Of a DNA stretch of 64,000 nt, positions 26,410 through 34,764 are shown piece by piece (the stretch's first letter is position 1; each line of letters starts with the position of its first letter). Made by a program: the position numbers and the translations under genes. Location: the NCBI RefSeq assembly GCF_014651895.1, contig NZ_BMXT01000001.1, positions 1,054,001 through 1,118,000 on the forward strand. The letters run 5' to 3'. Source of the stretch: Rhodanobacter panaciterrae (GTDB lineage Bacteria > Pseudomonadota > Gammaproteobacteria > Xanthomonadales > Rhodanobacteraceae). Below the pieces are notes generated by a model. That model was given only the letters and a program-made list of their open reading frames with translations. It was not told where the DNA came from and did no database searches.

Positions 26410-26970
26410 TTGGGCATTGAAGCCGTCATTGCCGCGGAGCGGCAGCGTTATGTGGATTTCTACGCTGAGACGAAGGCGAGGCTGACTGCCAGCGGTAGTG
26501 ATGTGGTCGGAGAGCTGCTGATATCCATCAACAACGACGAGATCCCCTATCCATATCGCTACGTTCGAGCTGACATCGTGTCAAAGGGTGATGACGGTGC
26601 TCCGCAGCTAAGCGAAGTTCGCATTGATACCGACCCTGCGTTCGAAGCAACGGGATACAACTTCGGTGCCTTCCAGGTAGAGGTCTATCCGTTCACCTGG
26701 TGCAGTGTGCAAGTGGTGTTCGACAAGCCACCGAAGAGCGAGAGCCAGATCGAGGATTGGATCACTCGCAGGCTCGATGTCGATGATCGTGGAGGCACGG
26801 GGCTAGACGGACTGAGTGGGGCAGTCCACTCGTTCAGTCCCGTCGAGTCGAATGGGGAGTGGTGGTTCCTGACCGCTGATTTCGGAACGGCGCCAGCAGA
26901 TGCGCTGATTGAGTTCATTGAGCTCTTGGCATCGCAAGGCATGTCTAAAATCGTTCTGAAAGCTGGGTAG
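26410..26970 (+). CDS. Hypothetical soluble protein
   Basis: Protein of 186 aa that I do not recognise. It has no signal peptide or membrane segment. Features seen: an N-terminal helix (AAERQRYVDFYAETKARL), a mixed middle rich in aromatic residues (YPFTWCSVQVVFDKPP) and a C-terminal block with EWWFLTADFGTAPADALIEF. The start is TTG 26410, supported by an excellent GGAGGAA site. Codon use is less GC-biased than in fabV, and it directly precedes the nuclease-NTPase gene, so both may belong to the same acquired segment. A partner role is possible but unproven; a REP-like hairpin lies between them. Confidence 0.65.
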   Translation: MGIEAVIAAERQRYVDFYAETKARLTASGSDVVGELLISINNDEIPYPYRYVRADIVSKGDDGAPQLSEVRIDTDPAFEATGYNFGAFQVEVYPFTWCSVQVVFDKPPKSESQIEDWITRRLDVDDRGGTGLDGLSGAVHSFSPVESNGEWWFLTADFGTAPADALIEFIELLASQGMSKIVLKAG

Positions 26971-26989
26971 AAGTTTTGGATGCGATACC

Positions 26990-27031
26990 GAGACAGACTC
27001 GCTCACCATTGTGAGAAAGTGAACCTGACCT
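26990..27031 (-). repeat. REP-like hairpin element, copy 1
   Basis: Read on the minus strand it begins AGGTCAGGTTCACTTTCT, then has an inner stem CTCAC-AATG-GTGAG, then GAGTCTGTCTC. The same outer boxes around a different inner hairpin recur at 29361 and 33145 in the opposite orientation. This resembles REP elements associated with RAYT transposases. Confidence 0.5.
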
Positions 27032-27075
27032 CGTTCGTGGCGCGCTATTGAATCGGGCTTATAGGACTCATTGCT

Positions 27076-29352
27076 ATGCCAAACTCTCCACCACGTGCCC
27101 ACGCATACCAAGTTGACTTCGCCCTCCATACACTCGGATGGAAGGCATTTCAGGACTTGTGCGCCCAAGTATGCGAGGAAGCGTTTGGTCGTACTGTGTC
27201 CATTTACAGGGAAGCACAAGATGGTGGGCAAGACGCTGTATTCCTCTTACCCACGAAGGATGGCCACGCAGAAGCCACTGTTCAATGCAAATTTAGCAGC
27301 AAGTCCGATCACAGACTGAAGGTTGGTGACATAGCAATCGAACTGGAAAGTGTCGAGAGCCTAGTAGCAGATGGTATGGCAAGCACCTATTACTTCATCA
27401 CTAGCATGGGTGTGGATGCTCCCGTTGCGGCAGCAATTCGAAAACGGCTTCTTGCTGCGGGTGTTAGCGAGGCTCATGTGCTTGGCCGTGAATGGCTTAC
27501 TAGTGAAATCAAGAGTAGCGCACGATTGCGCGCCCTCGTGCCTCGTGTTTACGGGCTCGGAGACCTTTCTGCCATCGTTGATGAAAGGTCTGCATCCCAA
27601 ACAAGAACTCTGCTAGGCCACTTGCTTCCTGGGTTGAAAGTATACGTCCCTACCTTTGCACACCGAACAGCAGTGCGAACGTTGGGAAGCCACAAGCTTG
27701 TTCTTCTATTGGGTGCTCCGGCAACTGGCAAATCGATGCTCGCCGCCATCCTCGCGACGATGGCTATTGATACCGATCACCTGGAATGCATCAAGTGCGA
27801 AGGGCCACTAGAGATGAGACCGCGCTGGAATCCCAACGAACCGCGGAAGCTTTTCTGGGTTGATGACGCATTTGGACCTAATCAGCTACGCGATGATTAC
27901 GTCGACGCATGGATCGAGTTCATGCCGAAAATGAAGGCCGCTATCGAGCAGGGGAACCACTTCATTCTTACTTCCAGAACACATATCTGGAACGAGGCCA
28001 AGCACAAGTTGGGTACTCGTAATCATCCTCTGTTGGCCAACGGGAAGTCGATCGTAAATGTAGGTCAACTTTCGCCTGAGGAGCGGCAGCAGATTTTATA
28101 CAACCACGTGAAGGCGGGCCAGCAACCCGAGAATTGGAAGACGCTTATTAAGCCCCATCTTCCCGCGTTGGCTGAGCAGGTGAGTCTGCTTCCGGAAATA
28201 GCGCGCCGACTTGGGGATCCAAACTATACATCCGCAGTTCGGACGCTCCCCGAAGACCTCGTACGCTTTGTCCGTGAGCCCGAGGAGTTCTTGAAGGGAA
28301 CTATTCGAGAGCTCGTTGTTGCTCAGCAAGCCGCCATGACGTTGGTATTCCTGGCAAGATCCCGTTTGCCTGTCTATGGTGTTGCAGGCGAAGAGTGCAA
28401 GCTTGTGGCCGAGAAATACGCGACGTCCGTTTCGGCCGTCACCTTGGCACTAGAACAACTCGAGGGAGCATTCCTGATTAAGCGTGAAGAGCGCGGTGAT
28501 ATGTGCTGGGGCTTTGTGCATCCCACCTTTGCAGACGCCGTGAGTAGCATCCTTAGTGGCAGACCGGACCTTGTCGAACTCTATCTTAGGGGCGCAAAAG
28601 TCGAGACTTTGTTGGCGGAAGCCGTGTGCGAGGGTGCGCCGACCGTGGATGACGCCGTCGTAGTTCCGGATTCCAGCATTGAAACCTTGATCAGCCGCTT
28701 ACTTGAGATTCCAGACGAAGGGAAATTGAACGAACGACTGTTCCAGTTCCTGAATCGACGAGCACCAAGGAGCGTCGTCGAGCGAGTTCTTCACTTGTCT
28801 CCGCACTTGCTCAATCGGAAAGGATCGCCAAGTCCATGGATGGTGATCAGTCGGCATGCGGAAATTCTACTTCGAGCGACCGCGTTCTCCATGAACTTGC
28901 TCGACGAAGAATTAAGGTTGGACACACGTCAGGCCCTTGAGAATGCCGTGCACCATTCTCTCGACGCTTCCTATCTTTCTGAAGAAAATATTCTGGCAAT
29001 ATTTCGTCCTCATGAACTGATCACACTTACGATCGAACTTGTAGGAATGCTTGAGGATACGATTCCGTCGGAGATAGCCAATCTCGAGAGTAACGCCGAC
29101 GCTGATGGGGATATCGACGATCAATTCGAACGCGTCAGCTCTTTCGTTAGAGAGGTGCGCTGGATCGTCGAGGGTGATGAGCGCATGAGGGACCGCCTAG
29201 ATGATCTCGATAACGACATTGAGGCGGCGAAGACCCAGGTCGAGGCGCGCAAATCACGAGAGGAAAGCGAAAGTTTCTTCACCAATGTTCCATCTGCAGC
29301 TATCGCTGAGGAAGCAACATGCAGATCTATATTTAGCGATATCGACGAATAG
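27076..29352 (+). CDS. Mrr-like nuclease fused to STAND (nSTAND3-type) NTPase; candidate defence gene
   Basis: Large soluble protein (758 aa). Residues about 20-150 form an Mrr-type restriction-endonuclease fold: Asp53 in GGQDAVF and Gln70-Lys72 in VQCKF fit the PD-(D/E/Q)xK active site. Residues about 180-480 form a P-loop NTPase: Walker A GAPATGKS (213-220), Walker B LFWVDDAFG (259-267) and an ILTSRTHIW sensor. The wvDDaFG form is typical of nSTAND3. A winged-helix-like part (about 420-500) and a helical, acidic C-terminus (to 758) may be the sensor. Known STAND proteins of the Avs type kill phage-infected cells by releasing a nuclease on target binding; this architecture fits that idea. 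Codon use is visibly less GC-rich than the host core. No methyltransferase is adjacent. Confidence 0.8.
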   Translation: MPNSPPRAHAYQVDFALHTLGWKAFQDLCAQVCEEAFGRTVSIYREAQDGGQDAVFLLPTKDGHAEATVQCKFSSKSDHRLKVGDIAIELESVESLVADGMASTYYFITSMGVDAPVAAAIRKRLLAAGVSEAHVLGREWLTSEIKSSARLRALVPRVYGLGDLSAIVDERSASQTRTLLGHLLPGLKVYVPTFAHRTAVRTLGSHKLVLLLGAPATGKSMLAAILATMAIDTDHLECIKCEGPLEMRPRWNPNEPRKLFWVDDAFGPNQLRDDYVDAWIEFMPKMKAAIEQGNHFILTSRTHIWNEAKHKLGTRNHPLLANGKSIVNVGQLSPEERQQILYNHVKAGQQPENWKTLIKPHLPALAEQVSLLPEIARRLGDPNYTSAVRTLPEDLVRFVREPEEFLKGTIRELVVAQQAAMTLVFLARSRLPVYGVAGEECKLVAEKYATSVSAVTLALEQLEGAFLIKREERGDMCWGFVHPTFADAVSSILSGRPDLVELYLRGAKVETLLAEAVCEGAPTVDDAVVVPDSSIETLISRLLEIPDEGKLNERLFQFLNRRAPRSVVERVLHLSPHLLNRKGSPSPWMVISRHAEILLRATAFSMNLLDEELRLDTRQALENAVHHSLDASYLSEENILAIFRPHELITLTIELVGMLEDTIPSEIANLESNADADGDIDDQFERVSSFVREVRWIVEGDERMRDRLDDLDNDIEAAKTQVEARKSREESESFFTNVPSAAIAEEATCRSIFSDIDE

Positions 29353-29360
29353 CGAAATCT

Positions 29361-29417
29361 GGGTCAGCGTGCACTTTCTTGAGGCACATGCCTTGGAAAG
29401 TCGACTCTGCCTCTGTT
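29361..29417 (+). repeat. REP-like hairpin element, copy 2
   Basis: Begins GGGTCAGCGTGCACTTTCTT, contains AGGCA-CA-TGCCT as the inner stem, and ends GTCGACTCTGCCTCTG. It starts nine bases after the nuclease-NTPase stop. It is inverted relative to copy 1 and in the same orientation as copy 3 (33145-33204). Confidence 0.6.
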
Positions 29418-29578
29418 CGAAAACTGACCGGCATGGGAGCGGGAAAAGTGTCAGGGACAATTTCCGCCTGTATTGATGTCCTGCCGCATGGCGTTTGGTG
29501 CGGCCGAATTTTCCTTGACACCATTCTTGTGCCGTTTTGGGCTTGTAAGCGGGGCGCGCTGTTACTTGCGCGGGGCCT

Positions 29579-30526
29579 TCATGTTTTTGCGCCCTTGCCC
29601 GAAACGGGGTGCGGTCTGGCTTCCTTTGGGATGCACTGAGGTTTGCCAAGAAGCTCGACCAGCCGCGACTCGCATGGGGAGAGGTCATGACCCCGTCGTT
29701 GCGAGATCACGAACGTGAGCGGACCAAGGTGCCAGGCGCGGCGTTCAAGTTCGACGAGCTCTCCCTTTGCCAGATCCTCGCCGACGAGGTGTCGCGGCAG
29801 GTGTCCCCAGCCGAGACCGGCCTTGAGAAGGTCACGCTTGGCGCCGAGATCATTGACCAGCCACAGCCGCTTGCCGGCAACGCCCTGTTGGGTTTTCTCC
29901 GCTTCCGGTTGGTTGTCCGTCACGACGATTTGAACATGTCGACTCAACTCGTCCTGCGGGACGGGTTTCGGTATTGAAGCGAGGGGATGGGATGGCGCAC
30001 ATAGCGTCACCATCTGTGCATCGCACAGCCAGTGGCGTTCGATGGCATCCGGGTTCACTTCCGGTACGTTCTCGACCGTGATGGCCAGCGCGCACACCTT
30101 TTCCAGCACCAGTCTCTCGCCGCCCTGCATGGTCGTGATGCGCAGGTTGATCGCTGCGGTTGGGAACTCCGCTTGCAGCGTCCGCAAACCGTCAATGAGG
30201 TGTGCGCGCGGGAAGTAGACATCGACCGCCACCGAAAGCTGGGGTGCGCCGGCTCGGGCGATCGAGCCGGCGCGGCTCTTCATTTCTTCCGTGCGTGAGA
30301 TGACCGCCCGCGCGTCCGGCAGCAGGCTGCGTCCCGCTGCGGTGAGCTGCGCCTTCCGTGTATTGCGATCGAACAATTCGACATCGAAGGCGCTCTCCAG
30401 CGCCTTGATCGCGTGGCTGATGGCCGACTGCGCGCGACCGAGTTGCCGTGCTGCACCCGAGAAGCTTCCCTGATCGCATACCGCAACGAACGAACGCAGT
30501 TGGTTGATGGTGACGTTGTCGAGCAT
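29579..30526 (-). CDS. LysR-family transcriptional regulator
   Basis: Regulator of 315 aa. The N-terminal winged helix is typical (INQLRSFVAVCDQGSFSGAARQLGRAQSAISHAIKALES), followed by the effector-binding domain (LSVAVDVYFPRAHLIDGL onward). Start at 30526 (MLDNVTI) is preferred over a 14-residue longer form. It is divergent from an SDR gene, with about 108 bases between the starts, the usual layout for a LysR protein that controls its neighbour. The effector is unknown. Confidence 0.9.
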   Translation of the reverse strand: MLDNVTINQLRSFVAVCDQGSFSGAARQLGRAQSAISHAIKALESAFDVELFDRNTRKAQLTAAGRSLLPDARAVISRTEEMKSRAGSIARAGAPQLSVAVDVYFPRAHLIDGLRTLQAEFPTAAINLRITTMQGGERLVLEKVCALAITVENVPEVNPDAIERHWLCDAQMVTLCAPSHPLASIPKPVPQDELSRHVQIVVTDNQPEAEKTQQGVAGKRLWLVNDLGAKRDLLKAGLGWGHLPRHLVGEDLAKGELVELERRAWHLGPLTFVISQRRGHDLSPCESRLVELLGKPQCIPKEARPHPVSGKGAKT

Positions 30527-30634
30527 ACATATCCAAAAAACAGATCTTATTAAGACATATTTCGTCAATTGTATTGATGTGTCAACAGAACCATCTTCGT
30601 CAGGACCTTAAACAAGAAACGAAGGATGCATGAC

Positions 30635-31402
30635 ATGAACAGACTGAGTGGACAAAAACTGGCGGGAAAAATTGCGGTCATTACAGGCGGAAGCAGCGGG
30701 ATTGGCTTGGCCACAGCCAAGCGCTTCGTGGAAGAAGGTGCGCACGTCGTGATCACCGGGCGACGAGAGAAAGAGCTGAAGGAGGCCGCCGCCTCCATCA
30801 AGGGAAACGTCACGACGGTCGTGGGCGATGTGTCGCGCCTCGAAGATCTGGACCGGCTCTTTGCTGTCGTGAAAGAGAAACATGGTCACATCGACGTTCT
30901 CTTCGCGAACGCGGGCGCGGGGACAGTCGCACCGCTTGCGGTAGCTAGTGAGGCCCATTTTGACCAGACCTTCGACGTGAACGTGAAGGGAATGTTCTTT
31001 ACGGTGCAGAAGGCCCTCCCCCTCCTCAAAGACGGCGGTTCGATCATCCTGACCTCTTCGGTCTCCAACGTGCTCGGGCTTCCGGCATTTACCGCTTACG
31101 CCGCGAGTAAGGCGGCTGTGCGCAACTTCGCGCGCGGCTGGGCCAAGGAATTGATAGACCGAAAGATCCGTGTGAATTGTGTGAGCCCCGGAGCGATCGA
31201 CACCCCGGCCTTGGCGACGACGACGGGCCTTACCGCTGAACAGGCCGAGCAAGCAGCCGCGCAGTTCATCACGCAGATCCCAATGGGCCGCAGGGGCACG
31301 CCCGAGGAAATCGCCGCAGCAGTCACGTTCCTCGCCTCCGATGAAAGTTCCTACATCACCGGTATCGATCTTCCCGTCGATGGGGGCATGGCGCAGGGCT
31401 AA
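30635..31402 (+). CDS. SDR-family oxidoreductase
   Basis: Short-chain dehydrogenase (255 aa). Cofactor motif TGGSSGIG, structural NAG (FANAGAG), catalytic Ser (LTSSVSN) and YxxxK (YAASK) are all present. The C-terminal VDGGMAQG is the usual end of classical SDRs. ATG 30635 is chosen because GAAGG at 30621-30625 is well spaced; the ATG at 30626 sits on top of that site. It is probably controlled by the divergent LysR. The substrate is unknown. Confidence 0.9.
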   Translation: MNRLSGQKLAGKIAVITGGSSGIGLATAKRFVEEGAHVVITGRREKELKEAAASIKGNVTTVVGDVSRLEDLDRLFAVVKEKHGHIDVLFANAGAGTVAPLAVASEAHFDQTFDVNVKGMFFTVQKALPLLKDGGSIILTSSVSNVLGLPAFTAYAASKAAVRNFARGWAKELIDRKIRVNCVSPGAIDTPALATTTGLTAEQAEQAAAQFITQIPMGRRGTPEEIAAAVTFLASDESSYITGIDLPVDGGMAQG

Positions 31403-31479
31403 CCCTGGCGCGTTTCCGTGGCTGGACTTGCGGGCACGCCGTCCTCATTGGTAGCGACACGAGCTGGGGTGGCGGCCGC

Positions 31480-31614
31480 ATATCTGAAGGCCTCCGAGGA
31501 GGTGCCGAGGACCATTTCGTCTTTGCCACTACCGTCCCGGACGGCAAGCTGACGAACATCCGGGAGCACATTGATACGCAGGCGCTGGCGCGGGCCACTC
31601 AAAGGAACGCGTCC
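31480..31614 (+). pseudogene. Remnant of a SnoaL/NTF2-like protein
   Basis: Between the SDR and methyltransferase genes (328 bases, no intact gene) one frame from about 31500 reads DHFVFATTVPDGKLTNIREH followed by IDTQALARAT. That is the conserved C-terminal part of small SnoaL-like proteins (DGK-xxxIREYxDT pattern). There is no matching N-terminal half or start codon. It looks like the decayed end of such a gene, which often accompany SDR genes. Confidence 0.4.
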
Positions 31615-31730
31615 GCGCCGGCGCAGCGCCGGCCTTGGCGGCTTTCTTCGCCGTCTATGGCGAATAAGCCGTGGACCGCTGCCTTGCACGTCGTACGCTC
31701 GTCGAATACCCAACCGTAAAGGAGATCCCT

Positions 31731-32363
31731 ATGTACAACCAAACCAAGCAATCCGAGTTGATCCGGTTCGCACGAGTCGAGGCGGGCTCCACCGTCATCG
31801 ACGTTTACCCAGGCGATGGCGACTGGACCCGTCTCTTCTCCGACATCGTGGGACCCGAAGGACGGGTCTACAGCTTCGTGCCGGCCGAAGTCGCCCACTT
31901 CAAGAACGATCCGGTCGGCGGCATGCGGACGCTTGCGAAAGAGCCGGGCCGAGAGAACGTCGAAGCCGTCTCGGTGGACCTCGTGGCGATGCCGGAGGTC
32001 ACGCAACCAGCGGATGTCCTGTGGCTGCACCTGTTCTACCACGATCTCCACACCGCGCTTATGCAGGCCAAAGGCGCGACGGCAGCGGAGTTCAATCGAG
32101 CTGTCTACGAGCGGCTGAAGTCCGGTGGGTCCTACGTCATCGTAGACCACGCCGCCGCCGTCGGGACGGGCACGAGCGACGCCCAGTCGCTGCATCGGAT
32201 TGAGCCTGCCACCGTTCGCGAGGAGGTGGAGGCGGCCGGCTTCGTACTGGATGCGGAAAGCACCATGCTCGCGAACAAGGACGATCCGCACTCGATCAAG
32301 GTGTTCGATCCCTCGATCAAGGGCGAGACCGATCGCTTCGTCTATCGGTTCGTGAAGCCCTGA
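31731..32363 (+). CDS. Class I SAM-dependent methyltransferase
   Basis: Predicted methyltransferase (210 aa) of the COG4798 type. It has a SAM-binding loop variant (STVIDVYPGDGDWTRLFSDIVGPEGRVYSF), then VLWLHLFYHDLHTALM, and the late strand GGSYVIVDHAAAVGTG. The loop reads VYPGDG instead of GxGxG, as usual in this family, whose members are often exported. No signal is seen here, so it is probably cytoplasmic. A strong AAAGGAG site precedes ATG 31731. Substrate unknown. Confidence 0.8.
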   Translation: MYNQTKQSELIRFARVEAGSTVIDVYPGDGDWTRLFSDIVGPEGRVYSFVPAEVAHFKNDPVGGMRTLAKEPGRENVEAVSVDLVAMPEVTQPADVLWLHLFYHDLHTALMQAKGATAAEFNRAVYERLKSGGSYVIVDHAAAVGTGTSDAQSLHRIEPATVREEVEAAGFVLDAESTMLANKDDPHSIKVFDPSIKGETDRFVYRFVKP

Positions 32364-32610
32364 CAGGTCCCGGCTTCGTGCCCACTTCGGCAAGGCGGCA
32401 ACAGGGAGGGAGGAAGTTAAGTCGAATTGGTTGTGCGCGTTCACCTGATCGCACGTCCAAGGACCCGGCAGCACGACGTGAGCGGGCAACGGTCCAAAAG
32501 AATTCAGGTTGAAATCGCGCTGAGCCGGACGAACGGTGGCCGCCGATGCTGCATCGATTGTTCACGCCAGCAAAAGCACACTCGGGTTCTGATTCCCGGA
32601 ATGTCTTGCC

Positions 32611-33126
32611 ATGTCCGATATCCGCCGCGACTCCCAAGCCGGGCCGACCGATACGCACAAGCCGCGCAACCATGGGTGGCTGCGTGTCATCGCGGTGTAC
32701 AAGGCCGCCAAGACCATCGGCTTGATCCTGGTGGCGATCGCGGCGTTCCATCTGGAGCGCTCGCAGAACTTCGACCATCTGGTGCACTGGCTGGAGCAGT
32801 TGTCGCTGAGCGACAGCAACGGCCTGCGCTGGAGGTTGGTGGAGAAGCTGCAGTCGATGGGCCCGAGCAAGTTCGTGGCGATCGGACTGGTTGCGCTGGC
32901 CTATGCCGCGATCTTCGCGACCGAGGGCATCGGGCTGTGGTTGCAGAAGTACTGGGCCGAATGGTTCACGGTAGTCGCCACCGGCTCGCTGGTGCCGCTG
33001 GAAATCTACGAAGCGGTGCACCGTTTCAGCGGGTTCAAATTGGCTGCGCTGATCGCCAACATCGCGATCGTCGCGTATCTGGTACGCGTCGCCCTGCAGT
33101 CACGGCAATCTCGCTCAGCCGGGTGA
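32611..33126 (+). CDS. DUF2127 membrane protein
   Basis: Inner-membrane protein (171 aa) with about three hydrophobic helices: LRVIAVYKAAKTIGLILVAI, FVAIGLVALAYAAIFATEGI and LIANIAIVAYLVRVA. The pattern including GIGLWLQKYWAEWFTVVATG and PLEIYE matches DUF2127. No function is known. The 247 bases upstream (32364-32610) contain no gene I can support. A REP-like copy follows 18 bases after the stop. Confidence 0.75.
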   Translation: MSDIRRDSQAGPTDTHKPRNHGWLRVIAVYKAAKTIGLILVAIAAFHLERSQNFDHLVHWLEQLSLSDSNGLRWRLVEKLQSMGPSKFVAIGLVALAYAAIFATEGIGLWLQKYWAEWFTVVATGSLVPLEIYEAVHRFSGFKLAALIANIAIVAYLVRVALQSRQSRSAG

Positions 33127-33144
33127 TCGGACCCTGCAAAACCC

Positions 33145-33204
33145 GGGTCAGAGTGCACCCTCTTTGAGGGTGACGGCATGGAAAGTCGACCCTGCCTCTG
33201 TTTC
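33145..33204 (+). repeat. REP-like hairpin element, copy 3
   Basis: Begins GGGTCAGAGTGCACC, contains the perfect inner stem CCCTC-TTT-GAGGG, and continues GGAAAGTCGACCCTGCCTCTG. The outer boxes match copy 2 (29361-29417) at most positions, while the inner stem has a different sequence, as expected of folding-conserved REP units. Confidence 0.6.
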
Positions 33205-33303
33205 GGTACGAACTAGTGAGAGAAGTTTCCTGCGGCACGACAGTTTCCATAAAAAATCCGCCGAGCCCAATGTCTCGCAGCTTCCCCGTCGTGGTGCTGT
33301 CAG

Positions 33304-33663
33304 TCACGCTGAGACGGTAGGCCGCTTGCGCCAGCTTATCCAGCCGACCACGAATGACAATGTCGCCGCGACGAGTGGTGGCACAGCATGCGCGTATTCG
33401 CCGTGGATGATGACGGTCGCGAGGGCGGCAAGCATGACGGTGCAGCCGAGCGCCGCGCCCAACAGGCGACTCGGCGTCCGGAAAAGCAGAATGGCAGCGG
33501 TGAGTTCCAGCGATCCGGTTACGAAATGGAACCAGTGCGGGTACCCCCACTTCAGGTATTCCTGGTAGATGGATCCCGGGGCGAAGATGTTGCTGAGCGA
33601 ACCCACGACGAAGAAAGCGGCAAGGGCCAAGGGCAAGACTTGGCGCCAGGAGATTTTAGACAT
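33304..33663 (-). CDS. DoxX-like membrane protein
   Basis: Four-helix membrane protein (119 aa): PLALAAFFVVGSLSNIFAPG, FHFVTGSLELTAAILLF, LLGAALGCTVMLAALATVII and PPLVAATLSFVVGWISW. The SLELTAAILL helix is typical of DoxX-like proteins. It lies in the same direction as, and 92 bases downstream of, the NmrA-like gene, so the two could share a transcript. Function unknown. Confidence 0.75.
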   Translation of the reverse strand: MSKISWRQVLPLALAAFFVVGSLSNIFAPGSIYQEYLKWGYPHWFHFVTGSLELTAAILLFRTPSRLLGAALGCTVMLAALATVIIHGEYAHAVPPLVAATLSFVVGWISWRKRPTVSA

Positions 33664-33755
33664 TGGTGCGACCTCAGATGATGAGTTTGCTGCCGATGGG
33701 ATGCGAATCTCCGGAATGGATTCCGAAACTCACATCCCACCGCTGATCCGCGAAC

Positions 33756-34628
33756 CTACGCTGTAGCGGCCTCCTGGGCCGCCGCGAAGACATCGCGAGC
33801 GGATGTGGTGCCCGGGACGTGCTCCGTACCCTCGACCCCGAGGTCCATCCAGCCGGAGTTGACGGCGTCAAACATCGCTTCGGCCGGTCCCGTGTGGCCC
33901 TTCGGAATGCCGATCTGCTCGAACGCCGCCGGCCACCCGGCCCGCGGGACAGCAAAAGCTTTGACGTCGACCTTCAGGACTTCACCCAATTGCGTCGCTA
34001 CGTCATCCGCGCTGACCATCGAACCGAGCTCGATGACCCGATGCCCCGACCACGCCGGCCCGGTCAGAAGCGCTGCGATCTCGGCGCCGACATCATCGGT
34101 CGCGACCATGGTCGATTTCCGATCTGTCGGGTTGTAGTAGACGGGGAGCGTGCCACCTTGGGCGACATGCAAGCCGTAGAGGAAGTTTTCGAAAAAGCCG
34201 CCGGCGCGCACATAAGCGATCGGCAATGTCAGGTCGCGAAATCCCTGCTCCAGAAGCGACAGCGCCGTGATCATCCCCAGCCCGCTGGTTCTGTTCGCAC
34301 CCATGGATGAGAGTGCTACCACCCGCGGCGGTGCTGCCTGGGCAAGCGCACCAACGTAGTTTGCAATCACCGCCTTTGCTTCTTTGTAGTCAGGCGAAGG
34401 CGCCCATATCGGTGGCAACATGACAAACGCGCCTGCGACATCTCGAAGCGCCATCTCGATGGCTGCCGAATCATTCCAGTCGCCGTCTACCAGTTGCACG
34501 CCTTGGTCGGCCCATTTCGCCGCCTTTTCACGATTCCGGACGAGGGCGCGTACTTCTTTGCCTTGCGCCAACAGATGTTTTGCCGTGGCGCCGCCAACTT
34601 TTCCCGTAATTCCCATGACTAAAAACAT
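33756..34628 (-). CDS. NmrA/atypical SDR-family NAD(P)-binding protein
   Basis: Protein of 290 aa with an N-terminal NAD(P) motif (MGITGKVGGATAKHLL, GxxGxxG) and the NmrA-type sequence VRALVRNREKAAKWADQG, VALSSMGANRTSG and IAYVRAGGFFENF. It lacks a clear YxxxK pair, as in NmrA-type redox sensors or ergot-type reductases. Start at 34628 has a good AGGAGAA site; a longer form from 34664 is less likely. It is divergent from an HxlR regulator, a very common pairing for quinone- or redox-responsive genes. Confidence 0.85.
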   Translation of the reverse strand: MFLVMGITGKVGGATAKHLLAQGKEVRALVRNREKAAKWADQGVQLVDGDWNDSAAIEMALRDVAGAFVMLPPIWAPSPDYKEAKAVIANYVGALAQAAPPRVVALSSMGANRTSGLGMITALSLLEQGFRDLTLPIAYVRAGGFFENFLYGLHVAQGGTLPVYYNPTDRKSTMVATDDVGAEIAALLTGPAWSGHRVIELGSMVSADDVATQLGEVLKVDVKAFAVPRAGWPAAFEQIGIPKGHTGPAEAMFDAVNSGWMDLGVEGTEHVPGTTSARDVFAAAQEAATA

Positions 34629-34705
34629 GAGCGTTCTCCTGATCTGTGTGGTTTCTGTATGCAAAGGCCAACTGACCGGCCTGGGGTAGGTCTACTATAG
34701 AGACC

Positions 34706-34728
34706 GCCTCCGCAGGCTGTAAGGAGGC
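34706..34728. promoter_or_regulatory. Inverted repeat between NmrA-like gene and hxlR
   Basis: GCCTCC (34706-34711) and GGAGGC (34723-34728) separated by 11 bases, in the 136-base divergent intergenic region. On the minus strand a TATAGT -10-like box lies next to it (34695-34700). It could be an HxlR operator; a T-run follows on the plus strand but there is no transcript there to end. Confidence 0.3.
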
Positions 34729-34764
34729 AGTTTTTTGTAACCAGCAGATCTCGAGGAATTCCGC

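Noticed and set aside
29201-29578. Open frames running past the end of the nuclease-NTPase gene as an extra gene
   Set aside because: They are out-of-frame continuations over the gene's 3' end and the REP-like element, without protein features.
34706-34736. Inverted repeat plus T-run read as an intrinsic terminator
   Set aside because: It lies between divergent promoters where no transcript needs ending; an operator is more likely, at low confidence.
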